Below, piece by piece: positions 35,466 through 45,673 of a stretch of DNA of 64,000 bases. A program made the translations under genes and the position numbers. How positions within the stretch are numbered: position 1 is the first letter of the stretch; every line of letters begins with the position of its first letter. The notes below the pieces were generated by a model. The model saw only the letters and a list, made by a program, of their open reading frames with translations, was not told the DNA's origin and did not search any database. Source of the stretch: Synechococcales cyanobacterium C42_A2020_086 (GTDB lineage Bacteria > Cyanobacteriota > Cyanobacteriia > Elainellales > Elainellaceae); assembly GCA_015272325.1 (NCBI GenBank), contig JACYLU010000017.1, positions 1 to 64,000 of the forward strand. Direction: 5' to 3'.

Positions 35466-36395
35466 TTATTCTCCTGGCGGCACATCAGCCAACTGCCGAA
35501 CATCCGTGAGCACTATTTGAGGCTTCCCCTCGGCACTGGGAGGATACAAGCTGACAACTCCCGAAACATAGACATAGCCACGACCCGAATTGGCATAGCG
35601 CGTTTCAATCAGCTGCAGAATCGTTTGAGCCGCTTCCGAGTCCCGATCGGGAATCCAGAGATTAAACTTTTGAAATTTCGATCCGGCATAGATCACAGCC
35701 CCATTGCCAGTCCATTGGTTGATGCCCGCTTGCAGGTCGCAAAATAGGGTAACTGTGTTGCCGGCTCTGGCCGCGTCTAGCAAATGCCCGTAGTCGAGAC
35801 GTACTGATAGCACCCCAGCTTGAATCCCCAGATAGCGGTAATCCTGAACGACACTGTCGCGCAAATGCCACCAGGGAATTAGGGTGGAGTAGTCTCTGCT
35901 CGGTCCGCCTGCGTTGGTGGCTGGGTTCCAGATTGCCCGTCCTTGAGCCTGTGCCTCTACTTCTGCTTCCATAAACTGATGATGATAAAGGCGCGAGCGT
36001 CCGTATTTCACAAAATAAGGACTCCAGCCTTCCCGCACGATTCTGATATTCGAGTTTTCTGGCTCTCCCGCTTTGTAGACATAGCAGAGCAGCCTCCCGT
36101 AGTTATCGCGATGTTTATTCAAGCAAACCTCAACAGGATCGTCGGTGTCAAATTCCAGATCAACACGCACATCCCCGCTAGGAATACCCTGCTCATCCGC
36201 CCCAAAATACTGCTTCGTCCATTTCGAGGCTAATAGCCCTGCTTGCGTCACGGGTTTGTTGCCACCTCGCTGGCTTTCTTCGGTGTCTAAGCAGGTAAAG
36301 CGAAGGGATTCTTCTTCATTGTTGAGAAGGACTTTGATAGTGTCACCATCAACAACTTTCTTGAGCGGGATATTTTTAATAACTGTGCCTTTCAT
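35466..36395 (-). CDS. Staphylococcal-nuclease-like protein with C-terminal extension
   Basis: 309 residues. Residues 1-155 form a thermonuclease-type OB fold: KKVVDGDTIKVLL (calcium-ligand Asp), LRFTCLDTEESQ (the R-x-x-G-I-D-x-P-E region), DNYGRLLCYVY (catalytic Arg), and EAEVEAQAQGRAIW. The C-terminal 150 residues look like a second OB-like domain (LFCDLQAGINQWTGNGAVIYAG, VYVSGVVSLYPPSAEGKPQIVL). No signal peptide is visible. ATG 36395 is used, seven to eight bases after AAGGAG, instead of TTG 36398. Third gene of a co-directional set with two proteases upstream. Confidence 0.8.
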   Translation of the reverse strand: MKGTVIKNIPLKKVVDGDTIKVLLNNEEESLRFTCLDTEESQRGGNKPVTQAGLLASKWTKQYFGADEQGIPSGDVRVDLEFDTDDPVEVCLNKHRDNYGRLLCYVYKAGEPENSNIRIVREGWSPYFVKYGRSRLYHHQFMEAEVEAQAQGRAIWNPATNAGGPSRDYSTLIPWWHLRDSVVQDYRYLGIQAGVLSVRLDYGHLLDAARAGNTVTLFCDLQAGINQWTGNGAVIYAGSKFQKFNLWIPDRDSEAAQTILQLIETRYANSGRGYVYVSGVVSLYPPSAEGKPQIVLTDVRQLADVPPGE

Positions 36396-36558
36396 CAAGA
36401 ATTCTCCTTGGTATAGTCCAGTGCTGTGCGAGACGCATAATCGTTGCCATCAATCAATGATGCTCGGATAAATTAATCCAGAAATGTCGTGGAAGGACAA
36501 CCGCTCTGGCTATTCATTGGTGAACGATTGTCCTCAGCTATTTGTCCCAATCAGCGTC

Positions 36559-37656
36559 CTACCAGTTATTCTGGGCCCAAATAATCAGATTGGGCAGCGC
36601 ACTGCCGCCAGCCGCTACGTTGTTTCGGACTATACTAAAGGGGAATTGGTATTCCTCTTCGCCTCCTGAATGGGTGCCGATGACATAAGGACCGTCATCC
36701 CACCAGCCGAAGACCGGCCCACCCGAGTCGCCATCGCTAGCATCGGCATGGTACTCCAGTTCGACGCCTGCGCCGTCGTTGTCATCATCAATAATGGGGA
36801 ACCAGGTGATTCGACTGGGGCGTTGAGCCGATGCTATGGCTCCCGGATACCCACACTTGGTCCAGTAAGCACCATCCTCCCAATCATCGTCATAGGTTTT
36901 GGAGCCAAACCAGCCCAGACTGTCGCCCAGGGGCGTGTATAGCTTGAGAACGGCCATATCATCACCCTGTCCATGGTTTCGGTAGCCTCGATAGGTTTGC
37001 ACATAGGAATAAACGCCGCTGCCCAGGAGGGAGACGCCATCATAGTAGGCTGGAATAAACTGCATCATCCAGGGGCTGACCCCCCAAGGACACAAGTGGC
37101 TACAGGTCAGGACAATGTTTCGCCCCACGAGAACGCCTGTTCCCGACCAAGCATAGCCGCCGCTGGGATTGGTCCAGACTAAGATCTTGCCGATGCATCG
37201 CCAGGGATAACTGTCGGGATAGTACACCTGCCGCTCGTCGGGTTCAAACACATAGTGGGGAATGACTCGCTTGCCCTTAGCGCCTCGAAACGGGGGAACA
37301 AAGCGGGGTTCGCTCAGTTTGGGATGGTAGGTAATGCCGCTCCAGTTGGGAATGTTGGGTTTTACAGACTTGACCTCTCGCTCCGCTGATTTGGAACGGG
37401 CTATCGCTTCCCCATCCTCTCCAAGTTGTCCGAGAATGAATTCTTGCCCCAGATCGAGTTCCCAAACCCCTTGGTTAGAATTTGGAACCCGATTCAACCG
37501 TTCGGTGAACCGCATCTCAGCCTTTTCGGGCTTCAAGGCAGTGAGGTATAGCGGTGAACGTTGCTGAAGCTCGACCAATTCAGTAGGTGGCGCATTATCG
37601 GCTTTGTTATCGAGCGGAACAAACTCATCGATGTTCATCGGTGCATTACTCATCAT
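36559..37656 (-). CDS. V8-like trypsin-family serine protease
   Basis: 365 residues. A charged N-terminal region (about 1-145) precedes a chymotrypsin-fold domain with catalytic His187 (VLTCSHLCP), Asp233 (GDDMAVLKL) and Ser311 (SDGDSGGPVFG). The N-terminal part may be a propeptide to be removed by the neighbouring subtilase. No signal peptide or membrane segment is visible. GGAGG lies just before the double ATG at 37656/37653. About 170 bases separate it from the subtilase and 160 from the nuclease, all on the minus strand. Confidence 0.85.
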   Translation of the reverse strand: MMSNAPMNIDEFVPLDNKADNAPPTELVELQQRSPLYLTALKPEKAEMRFTERLNRVPNSNQGVWELDLGQEFILGQLGEDGEAIARSKSAEREVKSVKPNIPNWSGITYHPKLSEPRFVPPFRGAKGKRVIPHYVFEPDERQVYYPDSYPWRCIGKILVWTNPSGGYAWSGTGVLVGRNIVLTCSHLCPWGVSPWMMQFIPAYYDGVSLLGSGVYSYVQTYRGYRNHGQGDDMAVLKLYTPLGDSLGWFGSKTYDDDWEDGAYWTKCGYPGAIASAQRPSRITWFPIIDDDNDGAGVELEYHADASDGDSGGPVFGWWDDGPYVIGTHSGGEEEYQFPFSIVRNNVAAGGSALPNLIIWAQNNW

Positions 37657-37826
37657 AGACCTCCATTAGAGTTTTAGAAACATGAACTTAGCAAATCAAC
37701 TCAGCAAATCTGATAACTAACGGTATCAAAGAGATATCTTGCTCAATTGAATTATGATTTCACCGCTATTCGTTTCAAAAGTGATTCAATAATCACTCAA
37801 AGATTGCTCAACAATCGCTCAGATAT

Positions 37827-39854
37827 TCAAGATGCTGTGGCTTTGGCCATGAGACGCCAAGAATTCAGTCGCCCTATATCCATCCTCCAGGTATCCACCA
37901 CGCGCAGCTTCCAGGTTCCCCGCACGGCTTTACCGATCAAAGCTCGCAATGCTGGCACTTCAGACGAGGTGTAAATCTTGCGGATGTTGTCCGTGGAGCC
38001 GCCCTGATGATCGTGAAGGGTGACAGAAGAGCCGTCGGGAGCGATCAGGTCGATGCGGAGATCGCCGATGTAGGTGTGCGTGATGTCTACACCGATGCGA
38101 ATTTCCCGAATGGTGCCCTGCTGAGATACGTCGATAGCGCTGGTCACCGGGCTGCCTACATCAGGAATGTCTAACGCGGCTGAAAGGGTCTGATCAACTA
38201 GAACTTCTGAATCTATGATGGCGGCTTTCACGGCTTTGAAGGCATTGACTTTGCCGTATCCGTACCAGAGACTAAACCCATTGACGAAATCGCCTGGCTC
38301 ATTAACGGGGGTATCTGATTCAATTTTCAAATCTTGATCAGCGGTTTGCTGGAGGATCTCCTTGACTTGTTTAGCGGTGAGATTAGGATTGCGGGAAAGG
38401 ATCAGCCCACACACTCCAGCCACCGTCGGGGTAGCACTAGACGTGCCGCCAAACCGCTCGGTATAGCGAGAACCGGGAGTGAAGTCTGTGCGTGCTCCAA
38501 ACCCCTCGTTATCGGTGGTGACAACTCCCCGACCAGGCAGGACGGCAAACGTGAGATCATGCCAGTTGTCGGTTGGGGCGCACACGCAAATTTCTTTGCC
38601 CCAGGATGAATAGGCAGACCGCGTCTTGCGCGATGTGCAGCCACTGATGGTAATCACATGGGGGTGGGCGGCAATCCAGCGATCAATCCGTCCACTGTAA
38701 CGTCGGCGAGTTCCCCAGCCATCAATATATTCGTAGGTGCGTGTATTGTTCAGATCTTTGACGGGGCAGTTGTTGTTACCAGCCGCCACACAGATCACCA
38801 AGCCCTTACCCCGTCGCCCTCCACTTTGGGCCAGGGCCGTAAGCTTTTCTGAAAATGCCCGACTCAGCGGTGCATCAGCTGGTCCCACGCCCCAGGAGCA
38901 AGACACCACATCCGCTTCTCGGGAAATGCGTTCAAAGAGTTTAATCATGGCCGCATCGTCAAAGCTTAGGGGAAAGCGGACGGCTAGAAATGCGCATTCG
39001 GGTGCCACCCCTACTGTTCCCTGTCCGTTGATTTCTGCCAATGCCACGCCAGCACAGGGAGTGCCGTGATAGTCTCCGGGCTTGGGCATCACGTCCTCGG
39101 TAAAGAAAACGCTGCCATTGCTTGTAAACGCATTCAGGCGTCCGGCGATCTTATTAGGTCCCTGAAAATCGGGATGAGTTAAGTCAAAAGCATCATCGGC
39201 CACCGCAATCACAATATCTCGGGAGCCGCGAGTGATCTCCCAGGCATCGGGGGCGGCGATGCAGGCTCGGGCGACCAGATCAGTATCATCCTGGGGGGCA
39301 TGGAGATGCCATTGCTTTGCGAACCACTCATCGGCGGGAATGTAGGCGAAACGCTGCAAGGGGCGAACTAGGTTAGGCTCGGCATACTCCACATCACTTC
39401 GGGTGGCAGCCAAGTTGGCAGTTTTGATCGGATTGCGTCCAGTGGCTGTGGTGACTCGCAGCAGCAGCGTGTTGTGTCCCAAATTCTCAACAATCTCCAG
39501 GTGCTCATCCTGAATAAACTGATCGATGGCTGCTGCCGGCGTTTCCGGCTTGAATTGGATAAAGAAAGTATCGGTAATCAGATATTCAGAATCGGGTTCA
39601 CCCGGAGTGCGATACACCCGATGCACAACCGCTCCAGACTGGCGTAATTGAGTCACGGAACGGCTAGACGGTCCTTCTGTCGTTGCTCGAATCAGTTCGG
39701 GACCAACCTGAGTTACATCCTCTAAAGGAACTCCCGCCTCGGCTGCTACTGCCCGAGCTGCTTCTACAGTAGGGGCGTGCAGCGTAATTTCACTGTCAGC
39801 GGCTTCAATGGGAATCTGCCGGCCCCCCTGCCAAAAATAGGTATTCGCGGTCAT
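37827..39854 (-). CDS. Kexin-like subtilase with propeptide and P domain
   Basis: 675-residue S8 serine protease. Residues 1-165 hold an I9-like propeptide (FIQFKPETPAAAIDQFIQDEHLEIVENLGHN is its core). Catalytic triad: Asp220 (IAVADDAFDLTHPD), His263 (YHGTPCAGV), Ser472 (GGTSSATPTVAG), with oxyanion Asn360 (VAAGNNN). Residues about 555-675 are a proprotein-convertase P (Homo B) domain (GTIREIRIGVDITHTYIGDLRIDLIAPDG). No signal peptide. ATG 39854 follows GAGAGGA. It heads a set of three hydrolases. Confidence 0.92.
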   Translation of the reverse strand: MTANTYFWQGGRQIPIEAADSEITLHAPTVEAARAVAAEAGVPLEDVTQVGPELIRATTEGPSSRSVTQLRQSGAVVHRVYRTPGEPDSEYLITDTFFIQFKPETPAAAIDQFIQDEHLEIVENLGHNTLLLRVTTATGRNPIKTANLAATRSDVEYAEPNLVRPLQRFAYIPADEWFAKQWHLHAPQDDTDLVARACIAAPDAWEITRGSRDIVIAVADDAFDLTHPDFQGPNKIAGRLNAFTSNGSVFFTEDVMPKPGDYHGTPCAGVALAEINGQGTVGVAPECAFLAVRFPLSFDDAAMIKLFERISREADVVSCSWGVGPADAPLSRAFSEKLTALAQSGGRRGKGLVICVAAGNNNCPVKDLNNTRTYEYIDGWGTRRRYSGRIDRWIAAHPHVITISGCTSRKTRSAYSSWGKEICVCAPTDNWHDLTFAVLPGRGVVTTDNEGFGARTDFTPGSRYTERFGGTSSATPTVAGVCGLILSRNPNLTAKQVKEILQQTADQDLKIESDTPVNEPGDFVNGFSLWYGYGKVNAFKAVKAAIIDSEVLVDQTLSAALDIPDVGSPVTSAIDVSQQGTIREIRIGVDITHTYIGDLRIDLIAPDGSSVTLHDHQGGSTDNIRKIYTSSEVPALRALIGKAVRGTWKLRVVDTWRMDIGRLNSWRLMAKATAS

Positions 39855-39917
39855 ATTGGTTTCCTCTCAGTATTGGAATGATCTGCTCGGATGCTTGAGC
39901 TGAGGTGAGCGGCAGCT

Positions 39918-40070
39918 TTAGCCCTCTAGCCCGACGCCATCCTCAATCCAGAGGGACACGGTTCCTCCGTCAGCCACGAAGTCTGCCCAGCCCTGGGCAT
40001 CGGTCCACAGCCCTTGGTTCCAGCGATAGAGCACAGTTGAACTACGTAAAGCAGCAAAATCAAACAGCAC
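39918..40070 (-). CDS. Short protein or C-terminal gene remnant
   Basis: A minus-strand frame opening just after TAG near 40105 reads ...GPDRVLFDFAALRSSTVLYR, WNQGLWTDAQGWADFVADGG and TVSLWIEDGVGLEG, ending TAA at 39918. It looks coding in composition. There is no ATG; GTG 40070 would give 50 residues without a good ribosome binding site. It is either a small protein or the tail of a truncated gene upstream of the subtilase. No family recognised. Confidence 0.35.
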   Translation of the reverse strand: MLFDFAALRSSTVLYRWNQGLWTDAQGWADFVADGGTVSLWIEDGVGLEG

Positions 40071-40731
40071 TCTATCTGGTCCAAAGCCACAAGATCCAAT
40101 GTGCTATTTTCGCTAGTATTTAAGAACGTGTTAACAAACCATACGACAAGGTATCTATTTCAATCGTAAGAATGAAATAGACATCAGTTCAGAAGTAATG
40201 CAAAGATTCTCTGAAAGAGAATTGAAACTAGTTGACAGCGCTATCTCCGATTGCTGTCGGAAGGATTTAGATCAAAGCGTTGAATCTGAAACTAATTTGA
40301 TTTTTATGCAGATCGATTTTGAAACCGAATAAAGTCTGTGGTACGAACGTAACTCCACAACAAGCCGTGCAGTGCCCACCATATAAATGAAGGACTGCTG
40401 TACCCTAGGCAATGGAAAGTCTGCTATGAGAAACTAGATTGACGACCAAAGACTCAGGTTTTTCTATCATCCTCATTGTATGATGTAGCTTGCTTTTGTA
40501 AGTGATCGTTTCTAATTTGATACTCTTCCATAATTTTGTTCATAGAGTGTAGAACCGCCAGGGAACCAGAATCATTGAGCCTGAAAACGGAAAAGAGTGC
40601 TGTCACGGCTGAGAAAACAGGAACAACACTCTGATCAGGGTTCTAATTACATTGAGTTTTTTGTCTAGAGGTGAGGGCGGCACTCACACAATTGTTGCTG
40701 GAATGTCACCTTATGTCATTCCCAAGCTAGA
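40071..40731. other. Long intergenic region
   Basis: About 660 bases between the hydrolase set and the end of pheT; AT-rich from 40130 to 40350. Short structured-looking stretches (for example GAGTGCTG ... ACACTC near 40590-40632) are present, but no convincing tRNA, terminator or frame. It should carry the promoter of the subtilase operon. Confidence 0.35.
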
Positions 40732-43200
40732 TCAACTCCGCAATATTGCTTGGAAACGTTCTTCCAACGCTTCTCGCACTTTCTGATGAACGGGTTCGAT
40801 ATCTTCATCGGTAAGCGTGCGATCTGGGGCGCGATACACCAGGCGGAATGCCAGGCTGCGCTGTCCTTCGGGGACGTTCTGCCCCCGATATTGATCGAAG
40901 AGTTCGACCGAATCGAGCAGCTTGCCGCCGGACTGCCGGATCACCCGCTCGATTTCCGCCACCGAGAACTGGGTTGGCGCAAAGAAAGCGATGTCGCGAT
41001 CGGACGCGGGATAGGACGAGAAAGGCTGGAAGATGGGAATCAGTTTGTCTTCCTGCAACATGTGGTCCAGCAGCACGTCAAGGCTGAGTTCAAAGGCATA
41101 AACCTCGTCTGGTAGGCTGCGGCGCTGCCGCTCTTGGGGATGGAGCTGCCCAAAGGTGCCCAGTCGGTCGCCGTTGATCCACAGCGAGGCGGTGCGGCCT
41201 GGATGCAGCAGGGGATTGCGGCGGTCGGGCTGATACTCGACCTCTAGCCCGAGCTGCGTGAAGACACTTTCCAGTTTGCCCTTGGCTTCATACCACGTCA
41301 TCGGCTGGGGTCGGCCGCTATTCACCCAGCGTCCCCGCACCGGATCGCCACCGAGAATGCCGGCTACGCGGTCTTCTTCATTTAAGCCGTCTTCCTCCCG
41401 CCAGAACACGCGCCCAATCTCGAAGGCGTTTAGCGCCCCGTTGCCTTGCTCTAGGTTGTATTGAAAGGCATCGATCAGCCCGGTCAGCAGTTCGGTACGC
41501 AGGGCCGAGTATTCCGCAAACAGTGGGTTGGCGAGCAGGATCTGCCCCTCGCCGTCGGGTTTGCCCACCGAATAGTGGACGACTTCCGTCATGCCGACAG
41601 CCCGCAGCGCCCCGTGGATGGTGCGGATGGCAACCTGCTCATCGGGCAGATAGCCAGCTTCGGTTTTGTTGGGTAGGGTATCGCAGAAATTGTTGTAGCC
41701 GTAGAGCCGTGCTACTTCTTCGATCAGGTCAATCTCGCGCTCAAGATCGCGGTAGCGGTAGGGCGGCACAGTGACACTCCAAACACCGGGTCGATCCGTG
41801 GGAACTAGCTCGCAGCCCAAGGCGGTGAGGGTGCGCTCCACGTCTTCGGCTTGCAGCTCGCCAATGTCTTCCTCCCGCAATTCCCCTTCGTTGCGAGCAT
41901 CGGGATTGACGATCACCAGCCCCAGCACTTGATTTACCCGCTCTAGGCGCAGCTCGATCGTGCGGGTTGCCGCTTGAGCCGACTGCACCTCGTCAATGGC
42001 CTGAGTGCCGAGGTCACCGCCCGCCAGTTCGGTGATCAGGTGGAGTGCCCGCCGGCAAGCCAGCATCAGCTCTGCCGCATTAACGCCGCGCTCAAAGCGA
42101 GCCGAGGCCTCGGTGCGCATACCCTGGGAGCGGGCCGAACGCCGAATCGCCGCGCTATCGAATACGGCTGCCTCTAGCAGGATATTCTGGGTGCCATCGT
42201 GGACTTCGGTCGATTCGCCACCCATGATGCCTGCTAGCGCTACCGGCTGATCGTTGGCGGTAATCAGCAGTGTTTGCTCCTGTAGGGTTCGTTCTTGGCT
42301 ATCAAGGGTTGTCAGTTTTTCCCCAGACCGAGCCAGCCGTACGCCGATTGTCAGCGTCTTGTCACGAGCCATCGCCCGCAGCCGATCCAGATCAAACGCA
42401 TGCAGAGGCTGCCCCCACTCCAGCATCACGTAATTCGTCACGTCCACAATATTGTTGATCGGGCGAGTGCCTGCCGCCTGCAACCGCCGCTGCAGCCACA
42501 CCGGAGACGCCCCCAAGTTCAGATTCTGGATAACCGTCCCGACATAAATTGGGCAGCCCGCTTCGATTTTGATGGCCAGATCGTTGCCCTGCTGCATTGC
42601 CATTTCTGAGACATCGGGCAGCTTCAGCGGCTTGCCGGTAATTGCCGCCACTTCGCGAGCAATCCCCACCATGCTGAGGGCGTCCGCTCGATTCGCCGTT
42701 GAGGTCAGATCCAGAATCACATCATCTAACCCCAGCAGTGGTCGAGCATCGCTGCCCACCGTCAGGTTCTCCTGCGGAAAAATGTGAATCCCTTCCGATT
42801 CCTTCGCCAGTCCCAACTCTGCCAGCGAGCAAATCATGCCCTGCGACGGCACATCCCGCAGCTTGCGCGGCTTAATCTTCAGCCCTTCGTCCCCGGCTCG
42901 CGGCAGAAAAGTCCCCACCGTCGCTACTGGCACATAGATGCCTGCCCGCACATTTGCCGCCCCGCAAACAATCGTCGAAGGTTCCGCCGCGCCGATATCT
43001 ACCGTGCAAACGCTGAGCTTATCGGCATTGGGATGCTTCTCCCGCGTCAGCACCTTCCCTACCACAACCCCATCCGCCCAGGATCGGCGGTCTTCAATGT
43101 CTTCCACTTCAAAACCCGCCATCGTCAGCGCATCTGCCAACTCTTCCGGGGTGAGGGTGATATCGACCAGTTCTTGCAGCCAGTTTAAAGAGATACGCAT
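40732..43200 (-). CDS. pheT: Phenylalanine-tRNA ligase, beta subunit
   Basis: 822-residue cytosolic subunit that pairs with PheS to charge tRNA-Phe. Domain order is standard: [14 protein letters not shown] start, EMAP-like tRNA-binding domain (40-150), B3/B4 editing domain (about 220-400, with SARFERGVN), B5 (410-500), the catalytic-like core, and the FDX-ACB anticodon-binding C-terminus ([19 protein letters not shown]...). ATG 43200 is the family start. pheS is not in the window, so the two subunits are split, as in other cyanobacteria. Confidence 0.96.
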   Translation of the reverse strand: MRISLNWLQELVDITLTPEELADALTMAGFEVEDIEDRRSWADGVVVGKVLTREKHPNADKLSVCTVDIGAAEPSTIVCGAANVRAGIYVPVATVGTFLPRAGDEGLKIKPRKLRDVPSQGMICSLAELGLAKESEGIHIFPQENLTVGSDARPLLGLDDVILDLTSTANRADALSMVGIAREVAAITGKPLKLPDVSEMAMQQGNDLAIKIEAGCPIYVGTVIQNLNLGASPVWLQRRLQAAGTRPINNIVDVTNYVMLEWGQPLHAFDLDRLRAMARDKTLTIGVRLARSGEKLTTLDSQERTLQEQTLLITANDQPVALAGIMGGESTEVHDGTQNILLEAAVFDSAAIRRSARSQGMRTEASARFERGVNAAELMLACRRALHLITELAGGDLGTQAIDEVQSAQAATRTIELRLERVNQVLGLVIVNPDARNEGELREEDIGELQAEDVERTLTALGCELVPTDRPGVWSVTVPPYRYRDLEREIDLIEEVARLYGYNNFCDTLPNKTEAGYLPDEQVAIRTIHGALRAVGMTEVVHYSVGKPDGEGQILLANPLFAEYSALRTELLTGLIDAFQYNLEQGNGALNAFEIGRVFWREEDGLNEEDRVAGILGGDPVRGRWVNSGRPQPMTWYEAKGKLESVFTQLGLEVEYQPDRRNPLLHPGRTASLWINGDRLGTFGQLHPQERQRRSLPDEVYAFELSLDVLLDHMLQEDKLIPIFQPFSSYPASDRDIAFFAPTQFSVAEIERVIRQSGGKLLDSVELFDQYRGQNVPEGQRSLAFRLVYRAPDRTLTDEDIEPVHQKVREALEERFQAILRS

Positions 43201-43597
43201 CGTGCCGCTTTGATGTCCTCAGCCTAAAAAAATCAAGAAAAACAGTACCAGCAATCCCCTGGCATCTGCCTCATTCATTTTATCGACCCCGGTGCCGGTT
43301 TTAGTGCCGGTTCTAATGCCAGTTCTCTACCTTCGCCCACCAGCACAGCCCCTTCCGGCAGCTCAATCTCAGTGGCTCGTTCGCAGATTCAATCCAGCCG
43401 CGTCTTGGGCAAGGACTGGAACAATTCCTGCTGCAACAGTTCTTCTACGCACAGCATTACCCTTGCTCTCCAGAAGCGCTATCTTCCCGAGGGTTGTCTA
43501 GCCACCTAGCGCTGTCAAGCGAGCGGATTGAGAACCCATCTCAGCGATTCAGCGGATGCTCTCTAAGAGATAAGGTGGCGATGCACTACTTTTTGCT
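43201..43597. other. Intergenic region with a possible gene remnant
   Basis: GTGCCGGTTTTA repeats at 43292-43303 and, with one change, 43304-43315. A plus-strand frame without any start codon (43317-43628) reads HSPFRQLNLSGSFADSIQPR and LGQGLEQFLLQQFFYAQHYP, which looks coding, then becomes ordinary. It may be a degraded small gene. No other feature. Confidence 0.3.
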
Positions 43598-44212
43598 CTA
43601 CTTTTCAAACGTGTGCATCACTGTGTAGAGGTGAAACTCATTGCGGGCTAACCCCTCCCAATAGGGCTGATTGAGGCTGAATCCGGGCTGCTGCAGAATG
43701 GCTTCAAAGGCGTCTCGGCTCTGCCACTGCCCGTAGTTGAAGATCCGTGTACCGTCTAGGCTGCGGTGAAAGGTCGCGGAAATCAGCCCCGGCGACTCCA
43801 TTGCCCGGTCGATTTCGATGTTGGCTCGCCGCATCATTTCTAGCTGGTTAGAGGGCAGCATACGGAACTCGGCTAGATGAGTAATGTGTTCGCCGGCAGC
43901 AATTGTTATTTCCTGATCGTGCGGGCGACTCACAACCACTTCCAGCAGGTGCCGATCGGCAGGAAAGAATTCATTCAACAGTGTCAGAGTCGGCAGACTG
44001 CGGTAGTCGAATCGGGGATGCCACTGGCTGTAGGTAAACATTCGTACCCCGTCTAGGCTTTGATGAACGGCGGCAGCCACAAAGAAGTCATGGGTTGCCC
44101 ACGCTCTAACCTGCTGAATGAGGGCATCTATCAGGGCATCTTGATGGCGCGCGGCAACAGTATATAGGTCTAGACCGACACTCACCGTATTTGCCCGATC
44201 AATCTGAATCAT
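43598..44212 (-). CDS. Tandem antibiotic-biosynthesis-monooxygenase-like (ABM) protein
   Basis: 204 residues made of two copies of the ABM ferredoxin-like fold. Each copy has the AxxxxSLDGxRxFxYxQW signature (VHQSLDGVRMFTYSQW and FHRSLDGTRIFNYGQW). A single chain with two units mimics the family's usual homodimer. Such proteins range from monooxygenases to haem-degrading or inactive forms; no cofactor is implied here. ATG 44212 is chosen; the longer frame from GTG 44266 adds residues unlike the family. Alone between pheT and a methyltransferase, same strand. Confidence 0.75.
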   Translation of the reverse strand: MIQIDRANTVSVGLDLYTVAARHQDALIDALIQQVRAWATHDFFVAAAVHQSLDGVRMFTYSQWHPRFDYRSLPTLTLLNEFFPADRHLLEVVVSRPHDQEITIAAGEHITHLAEFRMLPSNQLEMMRRANIEIDRAMESPGLISATFHRSLDGTRIFNYGQWQSRDAFEAILQQPGFSLNQPYWEGLARNEFHLYTVMHTFEK

Positions 44213-44323
44213 AGCGTTGGAAACCGTAACATTCTCACATTCGGAGAATACTGAGTTTCGTGGCACTTGCCATTGGCTATCTAGCGGATTTTGCTGTAGA
44301 ATCCCTAGGTAGTAATTGCTTTT

Positions 44324-44947
44324 TTATACCAGTGTTTTGGTAGCAACGCCTTTGTACAGGTATCCGACAATCTTAGGCTCCTTGTCGGCATAGAACTCGC
44401 GGATCGTCACCTGCTCAAATTGCGCTTCCACAAGCTGCCGGATGTTGCGATTGAGATGACAGCCGTCGGCAATTACCTTTTGGATCGGCGTCAGGCGGTT
44501 CTGCCATATCTGTACAGCGGGGTCGGGGCTTAACCCATGCTCGATGAAAAAGAAGCGCCCTCCGGGTTTCAGCACGCGATGAATTTCGCGCAGCGCCCGC
44601 TCTACATCCCGAATGCTGCACAGCGTCCAGGTGCTGACTACGCTATCAAAGGAAGCATCGGACATCGGCAGATTCTCGCCATTCAGCACCTGATGGTCTA
44701 CCGTGATCCGCGATGCCTGCACCCGCTTTTGCGCCAGTGCCTGCATGCCTGGATTAGCATCAATAGCGACGAGGTGGTGCAATTCCTCTGGATAATAGGA
44801 GAGATTCAGACCGGTGCCAAACCCAATTTCCAGCACATCACCGCTGACCTCCGCTAGCACTTCCCGGCGATACTGAGCAAACTGGGGATCGGACATAACC
44901 CAATCCAGCAGATAAGGTAGAATTCGGCGTGTATAGAGTCCCATCAT
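44324..44947 (-). CDS. SAM-dependent methyltransferase (class I)
   Basis: 207 residues. SAM-binding motifs: LEIGFGTGLNLSYY (motif I), AIDANPGMQALAQKR (acidic loop), DSVVSTWTLCSIRDVERALREIHRVLKPGGRFFFIEHG (motifs II/III). This is the small UbiE/PMT-like group with MGLYTRRILPYLLDW start. Substrate unknown, perhaps a lipid or quinone. I start at ATG 44947 (first of MMGLY); GTG 44980 upstream is possible. No partner genes. Confidence 0.85.
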   Translation of the reverse strand: MMGLYTRRILPYLLDWVMSDPQFAQYRREVLAEVSGDVLEIGFGTGLNLSYYPEELHHLVAIDANPGMQALAQKRVQASRITVDHQVLNGENLPMSDASFDSVVSTWTLCSIRDVERALREIHRVLKPGGRFFFIEHGLSPDPAVQIWQNRLTPIQKVIADGCHLNRNIRQLVEAQFEQVTIREFYADKEPKIVGYLYKGVATKTLV

Positions 44948-45067
44948 GTTTCTCGATAATCCTTTCGTAACCTGAGTCACTCCCCTCTTTCAGGATAGAA
45001 GGTTCACAAAAAAATCAGGGAAAGCTAGCTTCTCTCCCTGATCTATCCAGTGACGATTCATTAATTG

Positions 45068-45547
45068 CTAACGCATGAATTCTTCTAGTTTGCGGCTTAA
45101 ACTATCCACTAGATTGCTTGATTCGGTTGTCGATTCCACTTCAGTTCGGATCTGCTCTACCGTTTCGCTAGGCAAGTCGAGCAACTCTACCAGCTTGTGA
45201 AAGGCAGTGGCTTCTTCGGCGTTGACCGCTGCTTCGTCGGGAGTGCGGGAGCTAGAGCGAATCACCTCGTAGCCCAAACGCAGTACCAGCTCTTTCTCTT
45301 CGGTGGTTTGCAGCTTGGGTATTAATTCTTCTAGGGGAATATTCTGCATCATGTAATCTCGTAGTTCTTGCTGGAGCCACTGCTGTTGCGGCGCATCGGC
45401 GGCAAAGATGCTGCTAAAGCGCTCTAGCATGGCATCCACTTCTTCAGTGGACAAACAACCATCTGACCAAGCCATCGACGCCACGACGCGCAGCAGATTC
45501 ATCTGGCGAGGCGAAATCGAGGGAGGGGGTGGGGGTTGTAGCGTCAT
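45068..45547 (-). CDS. TerB-like protein
   Basis: 159-residue helical cytosolic protein of the TerB (tellurite-resistance B) family. SISPRQMNLLRVVASMAWSDGCLSTEEVDAMLERF matches the metal-binding N-terminal signature (Asp and Glu in SDGxLxxEE). The tail is helical and charged. TerB proteins bind calcium and associate with membranes and stress modules; no other ter genes are nearby. AAGGAGAATTCC precedes ATG 45547. Confidence 0.82.
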   Translation of the reverse strand: MTLQPPPPPSISPRQMNLLRVVASMAWSDGCLSTEEVDAMLERFSSIFAADAPQQQWLQQELRDYMMQNIPLEELIPKLQTTEEKELVLRLGYEVIRSSSRTPDEAAVNAEEATAFHKLVELLDLPSETVEQIRTEVESTTESSNLVDSLSRKLEEFMR

Positions 45548-45673
45548 GGAATTCTCCTTGATTCAATCCGTGCTCCTATGCCCTAAACCCCAACCCTACC
45601 AGAGGATATTCAGCGATGGCTGCGGCTTAACCTTCTTATCCAGAATCAGTTACAGTTCGTTATGCTTTGACCG

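Noticed and set aside
43317-43628. Plus-strand frame without a start codon
   Set aside because: Only its first half looks coding, it has no start, and it runs into the ABM gene; noted as a possible remnant only.
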